From: Streptomyces sp. NBC_01283
GTDB taxonomy: Bacteria; Actinomycetota; Actinomycetes; Streptomycetales; Streptomycetaceae
Assembly: GCF_041435335.1 (NCBI RefSeq)
Contig: NZ_CP108430.1
Location: 8,776,001-8,840,000, forward strand
DNA length: 64,000 nucleotides
Reading direction: 5' to 3'
The notes under the pieces were generated by a model that saw nothing but the letters and a program-made list of their open reading frames with translations, did no database searches and was not told where the DNA came from. A program made the translations under genes and the position numbers. This document shows positions 41,058-49,562 of this stretch, piece after piece; positions within the stretch are counted from its first letter, which is position 1, and the number at the start of each line of letters is the position of its first letter.

Positions 41058-43328
41058 TCAGACCCGCGCGGCCTTCCCCGACCGTCCCGCGACCGGCACG
41101 TCGAGAGGTCGCGCGAGGCCCACCACACCCTCGTCCAGGCGTTGCAGATGGCGCAGCACGCGGTAGGTGACGGTGCCCGAGCGCGGGGCGCCGGAACCCT
41201 CGGCCTCCAGCATCGAGGCGATGCTCGCACCCGACTCGACCTCGCCCGTGGCCTTGTCGTCCTCCACGTAGGCGGCGATGACCTCGATGTTGTGGGCGAT
41301 GCGCAGACCGGCCCGCTCCAGACGCGGATCCGCCGCGACGTTCTTGCTGTACGGCACGAGCTCGGCCGTCGCCGCCAGGGAGCGGGCGTGGTAGGCGCAG
41401 GTCTCCAGGAGCGCCACCAGATAGCGGGCGGTCCTGCGGCGGCCCCGCAGCGGGGTGATCGGGTGGGTCAACGGCTGGATGGAGGCACGCAGATCGTCGA
41501 GCGCGGTGTCCAGGTCCCGCGCCTTGTCCAGGAGATCGGCCGCCGGACCGCCACTGAGCTGCTCCACCGACGCGGAGATGACGTCGGCGAGCCGGGTCAG
41601 GACCGTGTTCAGGAGCTCGTCGGTGCGGCGGTCGGTGTGCACCGGAAGCACGAGGACCGCCGCGATGATGCCGCAGGCGGCTCCGAGCGCCGTCTCCTCG
41701 ATGCGCAGCCAGAGCACGGAGAGGCTGTAGGTGTTCAGGAGCGTGTAGAGCAGGCCCAGCATCGCCGTGACGAAGAAGGACATGAGCGCGTACGACAGGG
41801 GAGCGGTGAAGAACATCGCGAAGATGAAGAGCAGGACCAGCGCGAACGCTATCCACGTGTGATTGCCGACCAGACCCGCCAGCGCCACCCCGGCGACCAC
41901 CCCGAGCACCGTGCCCAGGAGCCGTCGGTACCCCTTGACCAGGATCTCGCCCGTGGACGCCGTGTTGAGGAACACCACCCAGCAGGTGAGCACCGCCCAG
42001 TACCAGCGCTGGGTGGAGAGGAACTCGCCGCCGATGATGGCCAGGGTCGAGCCCACCGAGACCTGGAACGCGGCCCGCGTGGTGGGGCGCCGCAGCCCGG
42101 TGCGGTCGTCCTCCTCGGGTTCGGCGATGTCCTCGGCACCGGCGATCGCGATGTCCTCGGCGTCGAACTCCTCGCGGGAGCGGGTCGTCGCGGGGGAGTC
42201 GTCGGACTCGTCCTGGGGCCCGTCGAGCGCGATCCGCAGGCCGAGGACGGCTCGGGCCGCCTCACCGATGCCGCGGAAGACGTCCTGGACGGCCATCGAC
42301 GCGCGCGGCAGGTTGTCCTCGTCGCGGTAGCCGAGCAGCCGGTTGCGCACGTGGGCCAGTGCCGTGCCCTTGTCGTCGGCGACCGGGCGGCCGACCAGCA
42401 GGTGCAGCGCCTTCAGGTCCCTGCGCAGGGTGACGGTGGCGTCGTCCTCGGCGCGGATGCGCGTTCCGGTCGCCGGCACGGGCGCGTACGGCAGGTGCAG
42501 GGTGAGGGTGTCCGCGCGTTCGGCGCTGCGCGCGTTCAGGAGGAGTACGCCGAGGCGTTCGGCGGCGATCTCCGCGTCCGCCACTCGGCGTTGGACCAGC
42601 GTCGCCGTGGCCGCGTCGGGGGTGCCCTCCTCCAGGCGGCCCTGGATCATCAGGGCGGTCTCGTGCAGCCGGGAGGTGCCGCGCCGCAGCTCGGCGAGGA
42701 CCTTCTCCAACTGCTCCGGGGTGGCGTCCAGGAGCTCGATCTGCGTGGCCACGAGCTGCGCGAGCCGCGCCCTGAAGGCGACGCGCAGCCGCCCCAGATC
42801 ACGCCCGGGAGTCTCCGGCACGACGGCGAACCGTACGACGGCACTGCACACGAAGGCAACGGCCAGCGCCAGATACAGGCTGGGCAGGGCGGACGTGCTC
42901 GCACCCACGAACAGCGAGACGAAGTAGACCTGAAAACCGATCAGGCCTAGGGCCGTACCCCGGTCGCCGAACCGGCGGCTGTAGACGGCACCGAAGATCA
43001 GCGCGACGAAGAAGATGTCACCCGCGATGACCTGGTCGTGCAGCAGCGCGCCCAGGGAGATCGCCGCGATCGCGACGGGCAGCCCGAGCGCGAGCGTGAT
43101 CGCCTGGCCGCGCACCTCCTTCTCCTTGATGGCGAAGGTGGAGACCATCGCGGTCATGGCTCCCGCGACCATGTGCGTCACGTCGGTGCCGAGCAGCGCG
43201 AGGACGATGAGCGTGAGCGCGATCGCGCCGACCGTCCGCAGCCCCGCCATCAGCCGCAGAAGTCCGGGGTCCGACGCCACGAAGCGGTCCCATGTGCCGG
43301 TCCTGGTCCGCCGTCTCACTGCGCTCAC
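41058..43328 (-). CDS. FUSC-family membrane protein (aromatic acid exporter type)
   Basis: A 756-residue protein with two FUSC-type membrane modules. Module 1 covers helices in residues ~25-175 (GLRTVGAIALTLIVLALLGT, MVAGAMTAMVSTFAIKEKEV); a long helical cytoplasmic part follows, then an acidic linker (DAEDIAIAGAEDIAEPEEDD), module 2 (FQVSVGSTLAIIGGEFLSTQ, YWAVLTCWVVFLNTASTGEI) and a C-terminal helical domain. Such proteins export aromatic acids or related organic anions with proton force. GTG 43328 is the start. No adjacent regulator is seen; it is divergent from an MFS exporter. Confidence 0.85.
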   Translation of the reverse strand: MSAVRRRTRTGTWDRFVASDPGLLRLMAGLRTVGAIALTLIVLALLGTDVTHMVAGAMTAMVSTFAIKEKEVRGQAITLALGLPVAIAAISLGALLHDQVIAGDIFFVALIFGAVYSRRFGDRGTALGLIGFQVYFVSLFVGASTSALPSLYLALAVAFVCSAVVRFAVVPETPGRDLGRLRVAFRARLAQLVATQIELLDATPEQLEKVLAELRRGTSRLHETALMIQGRLEEGTPDAATATLVQRRVADAEIAAERLGVLLLNARSAERADTLTLHLPYAPVPATGTRIRAEDDATVTLRRDLKALHLLVGRPVADDKGTALAHVRNRLLGYRDEDNLPRASMAVQDVFRGIGEAARAVLGLRIALDGPQDESDDSPATTRSREEFDAEDIAIAGAEDIAEPEEDDRTGLRRPTTRAAFQVSVGSTLAIIGGEFLSTQRWYWAVLTCWVVFLNTASTGEILVKGYRRLLGTVLGVVAGVALAGLVGNHTWIAFALVLLFIFAMFFTAPLSYALMSFFVTAMLGLLYTLLNTYSLSVLWLRIEETALGAACGIIAAVLVLPVHTDRRTDELLNTVLTRLADVISASVEQLSGGPAADLLDKARDLDTALDDLRASIQPLTHPITPLRGRRRTARYLVALLETCAYHARSLAATAELVPYSKNVAADPRLERAGLRIAHNIEVIAAYVEDDKATGEVESGASIASMLEAEGSGAPRSGTVTYRVLRHLQRLDEGVVGLARPLDVPVAGRSGKAARV

Positions 43329-43471
43329 ACCCTCATTGCCGCTGTTCAGGCCGCGATTCTGTCACGGCGGGGTGGAACCGGGGCTTGAGGGTTCACAGCG
43401 TGATACGCCCGCGGGGCAGACGCGAAGTAGCCGAAAGTCTCCGGGGCGAGTTCAACGAAACACTTGAAGTC

Positions 43472-44962
43472 ATGAATCCAGCAGATGACGAACTGACCGG
43501 GGCAGAGCTGTGCGCCGACGCCCCAGAAGCCAAGGAGACGAGGGGACGCGGCGCCCCCGCCCGGCCACGCTGGTGGACGCTCCTCGCGGTGAGCGCGGCC
43601 CAGCTCCTCGTGGTCCTCGACGGCACCATCGTGAACATCGCTCTCCCCTCCGCGCAGAGCGCACTGGACATGTCCGACGCGAGCCGGCAGTGGGCGATCA
43701 CCGCCTACGCGCTGGCCTTCGGCGGACTGCTGCTGATCGGCGGCCGGGTCAGCGGCGTGCTCGGTCACCGGCGTGCGTTCCTCGTCGGCCTGATCGGCTT
43801 CGCCGCCGCGTCCGCGCTCGGCGGGGCGGCAGTGAACCCCGAGATGCTCTTCGGGGCGCGAGCCCTGCAAGGGGTGTTCGCCGCGCTCCTCGCACCCGCG
43901 GGTCTCTCCTTGCTGACGATCACCTTCACCGAGCCGGGTGAACGCGGCCGGGCCTTCGGCGTGTTCGCCGCGGTGGGCGCGGCGGGATCGGCGGTCGGCC
44001 TGGTCGCCGGGGGCCTGCTCACCGAGTACGCGAGCTGGCGCTGGTGCCTCTACGTCAACGTCCCCGTCGCCCTGTTCGCCGTGCTCGGCGCGACGTTCGT
44101 GCCACGGGACCGGCCGGTCAGGGGCGAGGGGCGGCTCGACGTGGCGGGCGCCCTGCTCAGCGCCACGGGCTTCGCCGCGATCGTGTACGCCTTCAACGAG
44201 GCGGAGCCGCTCGGCTGGGGGTCGCCGAAGGTCCTCGGCCTGCTCGCGGGCGGCCTCCTGCTGCTCGCCGCGTTCGCCGCCGTCGAGGTACGGGCGCCGC
44301 GCCCGCTGCTTCCGATGCGTGTGCTCGTGCACCGTGCCCGCGCCGGGGCGTTCGTCTCCATCACCCTGCTGTTCGTCGCGATGTTCGGCTTCTACCTGTT
44401 CATGAGCTACTACACGCAGACGGTCCTCGGTTACTCACCCGTCGAGTCGGGCCTGACGCTGATCATCAACGCCGTGGCCGCTCTGGTGGGCGCGACACTG
44501 GTCGCCGGGAGGCTCCACGGACGTGTCGCGCCCGCCGTGCTGATCGTGCCGGGGCTGCTGGCCGCGGCGGCGGGGATGTTCCTGCTGACTCGCCTGACGT
44601 CGCAGAGCACGGACGTCTTTCCGCTGTACCTGGTGCCCGCGTTGATCCTGACCGGCCTCGGCCTCGGCTGCGTCCTGCCGCCCACCGCGAGCCTGGCCAC
44701 CGCCGACGTGCCGCCGCACGACATCGGAGCCGCCGCGGCGGCCTACAACGCCTCCCAGCAACTGGGAGCCGCGCTCGGCACCGCCCTGCTCAATACGATC
44801 GCGGCCAGCGCCACCGCCTCGTACCTGGCGTCCACCACGGACGCCACTCCCACGGCGGCCTCCGTGCACGGCTCCACCACGGCCCTGATGGTCGCCTTCG
44901 TCATCCTGGTCGCCGCCGCGTGCGTCGCGGGGCCGCTGACCAGGAGCGTCCGAGCCCGCTGA
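43472..44962 (+). CDS. MFS transporter, DHA2 (14-helix) drug/H+ antiporter
   Basis: A 496-residue DHA2-family exporter. The N-terminal helix carries LLVVLDGTIVNIALPSAQSA, the typical motif D1; motif A appears as GGRVSGVLGHRRAFL and motif C as GLVAGGLLTEYASWRWCLYV. About 14 helices are counted. The substrates are probably drugs or secondary metabolites. ATG 43472 starts a short hydrophilic tail. The gene converges with a TetR gene 39 nt away, but that regulator's operators lie on the far side, so control of this exporter by it is unproven. Confidence 0.88.
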   Translation: MNPADDELTGAELCADAPEAKETRGRGAPARPRWWTLLAVSAAQLLVVLDGTIVNIALPSAQSALDMSDASRQWAITAYALAFGGLLLIGGRVSGVLGHRRAFLVGLIGFAAASALGGAAVNPEMLFGARALQGVFAALLAPAGLSLLTITFTEPGERGRAFGVFAAVGAAGSAVGLVAGGLLTEYASWRWCLYVNVPVALFAVLGATFVPRDRPVRGEGRLDVAGALLSATGFAAIVYAFNEAEPLGWGSPKVLGLLAGGLLLLAAFAAVEVRAPRPLLPMRVLVHRARAGAFVSITLLFVAMFGFYLFMSYYTQTVLGYSPVESGLTLIINAVAALVGATLVAGRLHGRVAPAVLIVPGLLAAAAGMFLLTRLTSQSTDVFPLYLVPALILTGLGLGCVLPPTASLATADVPPHDIGAAAAAYNASQQLGAALGTALLNTIAASATASYLASTTDATPTAASVHGSTTALMVAFVILVAAACVAGPLTRSVRAR

Positions 44963-45000
44963 CCCGGACCCGGACCCGGACCCGATGACCGTACGCAGGC

Positions 45001-45576
45001 TCAGTGCCCGGGTGCTCCTGCGCGCAGTCCGTCCATGACCAGGTCAAGGAGCCGTCCGGCGCGCGACTGCCAGTCGCCGTGCGGGTCGATCTGCCAGAGG
45101 CCCGCGATGGCGAGCAGGAAGTCGTCGGGGGTGAGGCCGGGGCGGATGGTGCCCGCCTCCTCGTTCGCCTTCAGGAGAAGGGTGACCGCGGAGGTCACCG
45201 GCCCATGGCCCACCCCGGCCAGCGTGCCGAGGGTGCTGGTGGCCTTGCGCATCGCGTCGGCGAGGCCCGCCTTGGCCATGGCGTACTGCGCGAGGCGGTC
45301 CATCCACTCCCGCAGGGCCTGGTCGGGGGCGCGCGTGTCGAGGAGCTGGCAGGCGGTGTCGGCGACCTGCTGGACCTCGTAGCGGTAGACCTCAAGGACG
45401 AGGGCCTCGCGGTTGGGGAAGTTGCGGTAGAACGTCCCCTGGCCGACGCCCGCCTTCTTGGCGATCGTGCTGAGCGGGGCGTCCGCCGAGTGCGTCAGCT
45501 CGGCCAGCGCCACTTCCAGGATGCGCTCGCGATTCCGTTGCGCGTCCGAGCGCAAGACGTCCTTCTTCTGATGCAC
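45001..45576 (-). CDS. TetR-family regulator with twin operators
   Basis: A 191-residue TetR protein. The DNA-binding domain is SDAQRNRERILEVALAELTH plus LSTIAKKAGVGQGTFYRNFP. The C-terminal domain is of the TetR_C type of exporters and catabolic repressors. Two large palindromes lie 40-93 bp upstream of its start, in the gap to the paoABCD-type operon, so it probably represses itself and that operon. The ligand may be an aldehyde or its precursor. The MFS gene on the other side is a possible second target. Confidence 0.85.
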   Translation of the reverse strand: MHQKKDVLRSDAQRNRERILEVALAELTHSADAPLSTIAKKAGVGQGTFYRNFPNREALVLEVYRYEVQQVADTACQLLDTRAPDQALREWMDRLAQYAMAKAGLADAMRKATSTLGTLAGVGHGPVTSAVTLLLKANEEAGTIRPGLTPDDFLLAIAGLWQIDPHGDWQSRAGRLLDLVMDGLRAGAPGH

Positions 45577-45886
45577 TCGTCCTCCTCCCGAGAATCGCGG
45601 CCCGGGCCACTCTTGCTAAGCGGACAACTGTCCGTTAAATTCTGAAGCTAACGGACAGCTGTCCGCTTAGGGTCACCATACCGGCAGGCGCGGCCGGTGG
45701 GGAGGTCGGCCGACAGGGCCGTGGACCTCTCCCTCGCCGCCCACGCCACAGATGCCCCGAGCCGACCCCCTTGACGCACGGTGCCACCCCCTCTCGAACT
45801 CCTCCCTCCGGGAGCCCCCGCATGACGTTCACGCTCGTACGTGAAAAAAGCTGGCAAAAGCTGACAGAAGTGAAAGAAGGCTGATC
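45577..45886. other. 310-bp divergent regulatory region
   Basis: The gap between the TetR gene and the molybdoenzyme operon. The part nearest TetR holds two inverted copies of a 21-bp element. The rest (45670-45886) is gene-free and contains the GAAGG site before GTG 45887; no clear -35/-10 pair stands out there, so the operon may have a long leader. Confidence 0.5.
45617..45669. promoter_or_regulatory. Two inverted palindromic TetR-type operators
   Basis: Cores CGGACAACTGTCCG (45621-45634) and CGGACAGCTGTCCG (45652-45665) are each palindromic. Including flanks, 45617-45637 and 45649-45669 are inverted copies of each other with one mismatch, so the whole 53-bp block is also symmetric. Core centres are 31 bp apart, three helical turns. 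Such sites fit a pair of TetR dimers acting on both divergent genes. Confidence 0.8.
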
Positions 45887-46441
45887 GTGGCCCCAACGAC
45901 GTCCAGCGCCATCACGCTGAACATCAACGGCGAAAAGCACACGCTGCCCGTCGACCACCGCACCACCCTGCTCGACGCCCTGCGCGAGCGCCTCGATCTG
46001 ACCGGCACGAAGAAGGGCTGCGACCAAGGGCAGTGCGGCGCCTGCACGGTGCTGATCGACGGCCGCCGTGCCGTCTCCTGCCTGCAACTCGCCGTCGCCT
46101 CCGAGGGGCGGGAGATCACCACCATCGAAGGCGTGGCCGACGGGGACCGGCTGCACCCGGTGCAGCAGGCGTTCCTCGACCTCGACGGATACCAGTGCGG
46201 CTACTGCACGCCGGGACAGGTCTGTTCGGCCATCGCGGTCATCGAGGAACACGCGGCCGGCTGGCCCAGCGCCGCGACCACCGACGTACGGCCCGAAGCG
46301 GGCGTCCCCGAGCTCAGCGCGGACGAGATCCGCGAGCGCATGAGCGGCAACCTGTGCCGCTGCGGCGCGTACGTGTCGATCGTCCAGGCGGTCGCGCGGG
46401 CGGCAGCCGCCGAGACCGAGGCTGCGGAGGCCGTGGCATGA
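45887..46441 (+). CDS. paoA: Aldehyde oxidoreductase [2Fe-2S] subunit, PaoA type
   Basis: A 184-residue small subunit with two [2Fe-2S] clusters: plant-type ferredoxin ligands in KKGCDQGQCGACTVLIDG, and the all-helical second cluster in QCGYCTPGQVC and GNLCRCGAY. It passes electrons from the molybdenum centre to the FAD subunit. Unlike E. coli PaoA it has no Tat signal, so the complex should be cytoplasmic. GTG 45887 follows GAAGG. The last bases overlap the next gene (ATGA). Confidence 0.88.
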   Translation: MAPTTSSAITLNINGEKHTLPVDHRTTLLDALRERLDLTGTKKGCDQGQCGACTVLIDGRRAVSCLQLAVASEGREITTIEGVADGDRLHPVQQAFLDLDGYQCGYCTPGQVCSAIAVIEEHAAGWPSAATTDVRPEAGVPELSADEIRERMSGNLCRCGAYVSIVQAVARAAAAETEAAEAVA

Positions 46442-47430
46442 GGGAATTCGGCTATCAGCGGGCGGTCGACGTGCCCGGCGCGGTCGCGCTGCTCGGCACC
46501 GACCCCGACGCGCGCTTCCTGGGCGGCGGCACGAACCTCGTCGACCTGATGAAGACCGGCGTGGAACGGCCCGGACTGCTCATCGACGTACGCGAATTGC
46601 CCCTCGACCGCATCGAGGCCACGGACGACGGCGGGCTGCGGATCGGCGCGACCGTCACCAACAGCGACCTCGCGGCCCACCCCGAAGTGCGGCGCCGCTA
46701 CCCGGCGTTGGCGGAGGCCGTCCTGGCCGGCGCGTCGGGCCAGCTGCGCAACATGGCCACCGTCGGCGGAAACCTGCTCCAGCGCACCCGCTGCGGCTAC
46801 TTCGCAGACCTGTCCAAACCGTGCAACAAACGATCCCCCGGCAGCGGCTGTCCCGCGATCGAGGGCGAGCACCACAACCACGCCATCCTCGGCGCCACCG
46901 AGCACTGCGTGGCCGTCCACCCCTCCGACATGGGGGTGGCGCTCACCGCTTTCGACGCGGTCATCTCGTACGAGACGGCGCAGGGCACCGGCGAACTGCC
47001 GCTCGCGGACTTCTATCTCTCCGTGGGCAGCACCCCGCACCTGGAGACCGCGCTGCCGTCCGGCGCGCTCATCACCGGCGTCACGCTGCCGGCCGCCCCG
47101 ATCGCCGCCCACTCCCGCTACCGCAAGGTGCGCGAGCGCGCCTCGTACGCCTTCGCGATCGGCTCGATCGCCGCGGCGCTCGACGTCCGGGACGGCGTCG
47201 TCCACGAAGTGCGCCTTGCCTTCGGCGCGGTCGCGTCCCGGCCGTGGCGCGCACGGGAGGCCGAGCGTGCCCTGACCTACGGCCCCGCGACCGCCGAAGC
47301 GTTCGCGGCCGCCGCGGACGCCGAGCTGGCCGCCGCGAAGCCCCTGCCCGACAACGGCTACAAGGTGACGCTGATGCGCAACCTCGTCGTCGCCCTGCTG
47401 ACCGAGCTCACCGAGGAGGCCGCCCGATGA
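46438..47430 (+). CDS. paoB: Aldehyde oxidoreductase FAD/[4Fe-4S] subunit, PaoB type
   Basis: A 330-residue FAD-binding subunit. FAD loops are LGGGTNLVDLMK and ATVGGNLLQRTRC. The segment RTRCGYFADLSKPCNKRSPG with SGC following supplies three closely spaced Cys, and TEHC a fourth; this insertion is diagnostic for PaoB (YagS), which binds an extra [4Fe-4S] cluster, and is not found in ordinary xanthine dehydrogenase FAD subunits. The C-terminal CO-dehydrogenase-flavoprotein domain follows (YRKVRERASYAFAIGSIAAA). Start and stop overlap the neighbouring genes. Confidence 0.87.
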   Translation: MREFGYQRAVDVPGAVALLGTDPDARFLGGGTNLVDLMKTGVERPGLLIDVRELPLDRIEATDDGGLRIGATVTNSDLAAHPEVRRRYPALAEAVLAGASGQLRNMATVGGNLLQRTRCGYFADLSKPCNKRSPGSGCPAIEGEHHNHAILGATEHCVAVHPSDMGVALTAFDAVISYETAQGTGELPLADFYLSVGSTPHLETALPSGALITGVTLPAAPIAAHSRYRKVRERASYAFAIGSIAAALDVRDGVVHEVRLAFGAVASRPWRAREAERALTYGPATAEAFAAAADAELAAAKPLPDNGYKVTLMRNLVVALLTELTEEAAR

Positions 47431-49562
47431 CGGCGCGGACCAAGACGACCCCGTCCGGCGCGGCGTCGGGCACCGTCGGCGCTTCGTACACCCGCGTGGA
47501 GGGCCTGGACAAGGTCACCGGCGCGGCCCGGTACGCGGGAGAGATCCCCTTCGCCGAACTCGCCCACGGCTGGCTGGTGCTGTCCACCATCGCCCGGGGC
47601 CGGATCCTCTCCGTCGAGTCGGACCCCGTACGCGAGATGCCCGGTGTCCTGGCCGTCCTGCACCACGGGAACGCGCCGCGCGTGGACACGGACTACGTCA
47701 GCATCGTCGGCACCCCCGATCCGATCTTCGAGGTCTTCCAGCACGACCGGGTGCCCTTCGTCGGCTGGCCGGTGGCGCTGGTGGTCGCCGAGACCTCCGA
47801 GCAGGCCAGGGAGGCCGCCGAGGCGCTGGTGGTGCGGTATGAGGAGGAGCCGCACGACGTCGCGTTCTCCGCCGGGCACCCCGGCACGTACACGCCGGAC
47901 GGCGACGGCACGCTGAAGGAGAAGGGCGACCTGGAGGCCGAACTCGCCGCGTCCGCGCATGTCGTGGACGAGGAGTACACCACGCCCGAAGAGCACCACG
48001 GCTCGATGGAGCCGCACGCGGCGATGGCGCGCTGGGACAGCGGACGACTCGAAGTCGTCGACTCCAACCAGAGCAGCATGTGGATCGCGGACGAGCTGGC
48101 GAAGCTGTTCTCGCTCGACCGGGCCTCGGTCCGGGTGCGCTCCGAACACATCGGCGGCGCCTTCGGCTCCAAGGGCGTACGCGTGCACCAGATCGCCGCC
48201 GTGATGGCGGCGACGCTGCTCGACCGGCCCGTCCGGGTCGTCCTCAGCCGCCGCCAGCTGTTCTCGCTCACCGGCTACCGCAGCCCTACCGCCCAGCGCG
48301 TCAGGCTCGGCGCGGACGCGGACGGGCGGCTGCGCGCCGTCGACCACCAGGCGCACAGCCTCACGTCGACGGTCCATGAATTCGTGGAGGGGAGCGCCGG
48401 GTTCGGGCGTCCGATGTACGCATCCGACGCCCACCGCAGCGTCAACCGCGTCGTGCGCCTCGACGTGCCGACGCCGACCTTCATGCGCGCTCCCGGCGAG
48501 GCTCCGGGATCATTCGCGCTGGAGTCCGCGCTCGACGAACTCGCCGCGCGGTGCGGTGTGGACCCCGTCGCGCTGCGCGCCCGCAACGAACCGGACGTGG
48601 GCCCCGTCTCCGGGCTGCCGTTCGCCAGCCGCAATCTGCTCTCGGCCTTCCAGGAGGGGGCCCGCAGGTTCGGCTGGGCGGACCGCGACCCGCGTCCCGG
48701 CCTGCGGCGCGAGGGGCGCTGGTTGCTCGGCACCGGCACCGCGGCGGCCACCTTCCCGGTGATCGTCTCGCCGTCCACGGCGGCCGTGACGGCGGAGGCC
48801 GACGGCACCTTCACGGTGCGGATCACCGCATCGGACGTCGGTACGGGAGCACGGACCGCGCTGACCCTGATCGCCGCGGAAGCCCTTGAAGTGCCCCAGG
48901 ACCGCGTCCAGGTGCGCATCGGGGACAGCGACTTCGGCCCGGCGGCGATCTCCGGCGGCTCGATGGGCACCCGCTCCTGGGGCTGGGCCGTAAGGATGGC
49001 GGTGGCCGACCTGCGGGAGCAACTGGCCCTGGGCGGTGACATTCCGCCGCAGGGAATCACCGTGCGGTCCAGCACCGCCGCGGCCGTCGGAGCCCTCGCG
49101 CAGAAGGAACGGCACTCCTACGGCGCGCAGTTCGCCGAGGTCGCCGTCGACGTCACCACCGGCGAGGTGCGGGTACGGCGCATGCTCGGCATCTTCGCGG
49201 CGGGCCGCATCATCAACCCGCTCACCGCGCGCAGTCAACTCGTCGGCGGGATGATCTGGGGCCTGTCCATGGCCCTGCACGAGGAGGCCCACCGGGACCA
49301 GGCGACGGGCGGCCACGTCGGCGCCGACTTCGCGGGCTACCACTTCGCCGCCAACGCCGATGTGCCGGTCATCGAGGCGGACTGGGTGGAGGACACCGAC
49401 GAGGACGACCCGGTCGGCATCAAGGGCATCGGCGAGATCGGCATCGTGGGGGCCGCCGCGGCCATCGCCAACGCGGTCTGGCACGCGACCGGCGTACGCC
49501 ACCGCCATCTGCCCATCCGTCCCGACCGTGTCCTGAACGCGGGAGGAGCCCCGGGTGCTTGA
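47427..49562 (+). CDS. paoC: Aldehyde oxidoreductase molybdenum cofactor subunit, PaoC type
   Basis: A 711-residue catalytic subunit of the xanthine oxidase family. After VGASYTRVEGLDKVTGAARY come the Moco-binding segments SEHIGGAFGSKGV, FMRAPGEAPGSFALE (substrate-side Arg) and, near the end, GIKGIGEIGIVG with the catalytic Glu. It hydroxylates aldehydes to acids with water as oxygen source. Gene order and the Cys-rich FAD subunit favour an aldehyde oxidase of PaoABC type over a xanthine dehydrogenase. GAGGAGG in the end of paoB serves as ribosome binding site. Confidence 0.88.
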   Translation: MTARTKTTPSGAASGTVGASYTRVEGLDKVTGAARYAGEIPFAELAHGWLVLSTIARGRILSVESDPVREMPGVLAVLHHGNAPRVDTDYVSIVGTPDPIFEVFQHDRVPFVGWPVALVVAETSEQAREAAEALVVRYEEEPHDVAFSAGHPGTYTPDGDGTLKEKGDLEAELAASAHVVDEEYTTPEEHHGSMEPHAAMARWDSGRLEVVDSNQSSMWIADELAKLFSLDRASVRVRSEHIGGAFGSKGVRVHQIAAVMAATLLDRPVRVVLSRRQLFSLTGYRSPTAQRVRLGADADGRLRAVDHQAHSLTSTVHEFVEGSAGFGRPMYASDAHRSVNRVVRLDVPTPTFMRAPGEAPGSFALESALDELAARCGVDPVALRARNEPDVGPVSGLPFASRNLLSAFQEGARRFGWADRDPRPGLRREGRWLLGTGTAAATFPVIVSPSTAAVTAEADGTFTVRITASDVGTGARTALTLIAAEALEVPQDRVQVRIGDSDFGPAAISGGSMGTRSWGWAVRMAVADLREQLALGGDIPPQGITVRSSTAAAVGALAQKERHSYGAQFAEVAVDVTTGEVRVRRMLGIFAAGRIINPLTARSQLVGGMIWGLSMALHEEAHRDQATGGHVGADFAGYHFAANADVPVIEADWVEDTDEDDPVGIKGIGEIGIVGAAAAIANAVWHATGVRHRHLPIRPDRVLNAGGAPGA

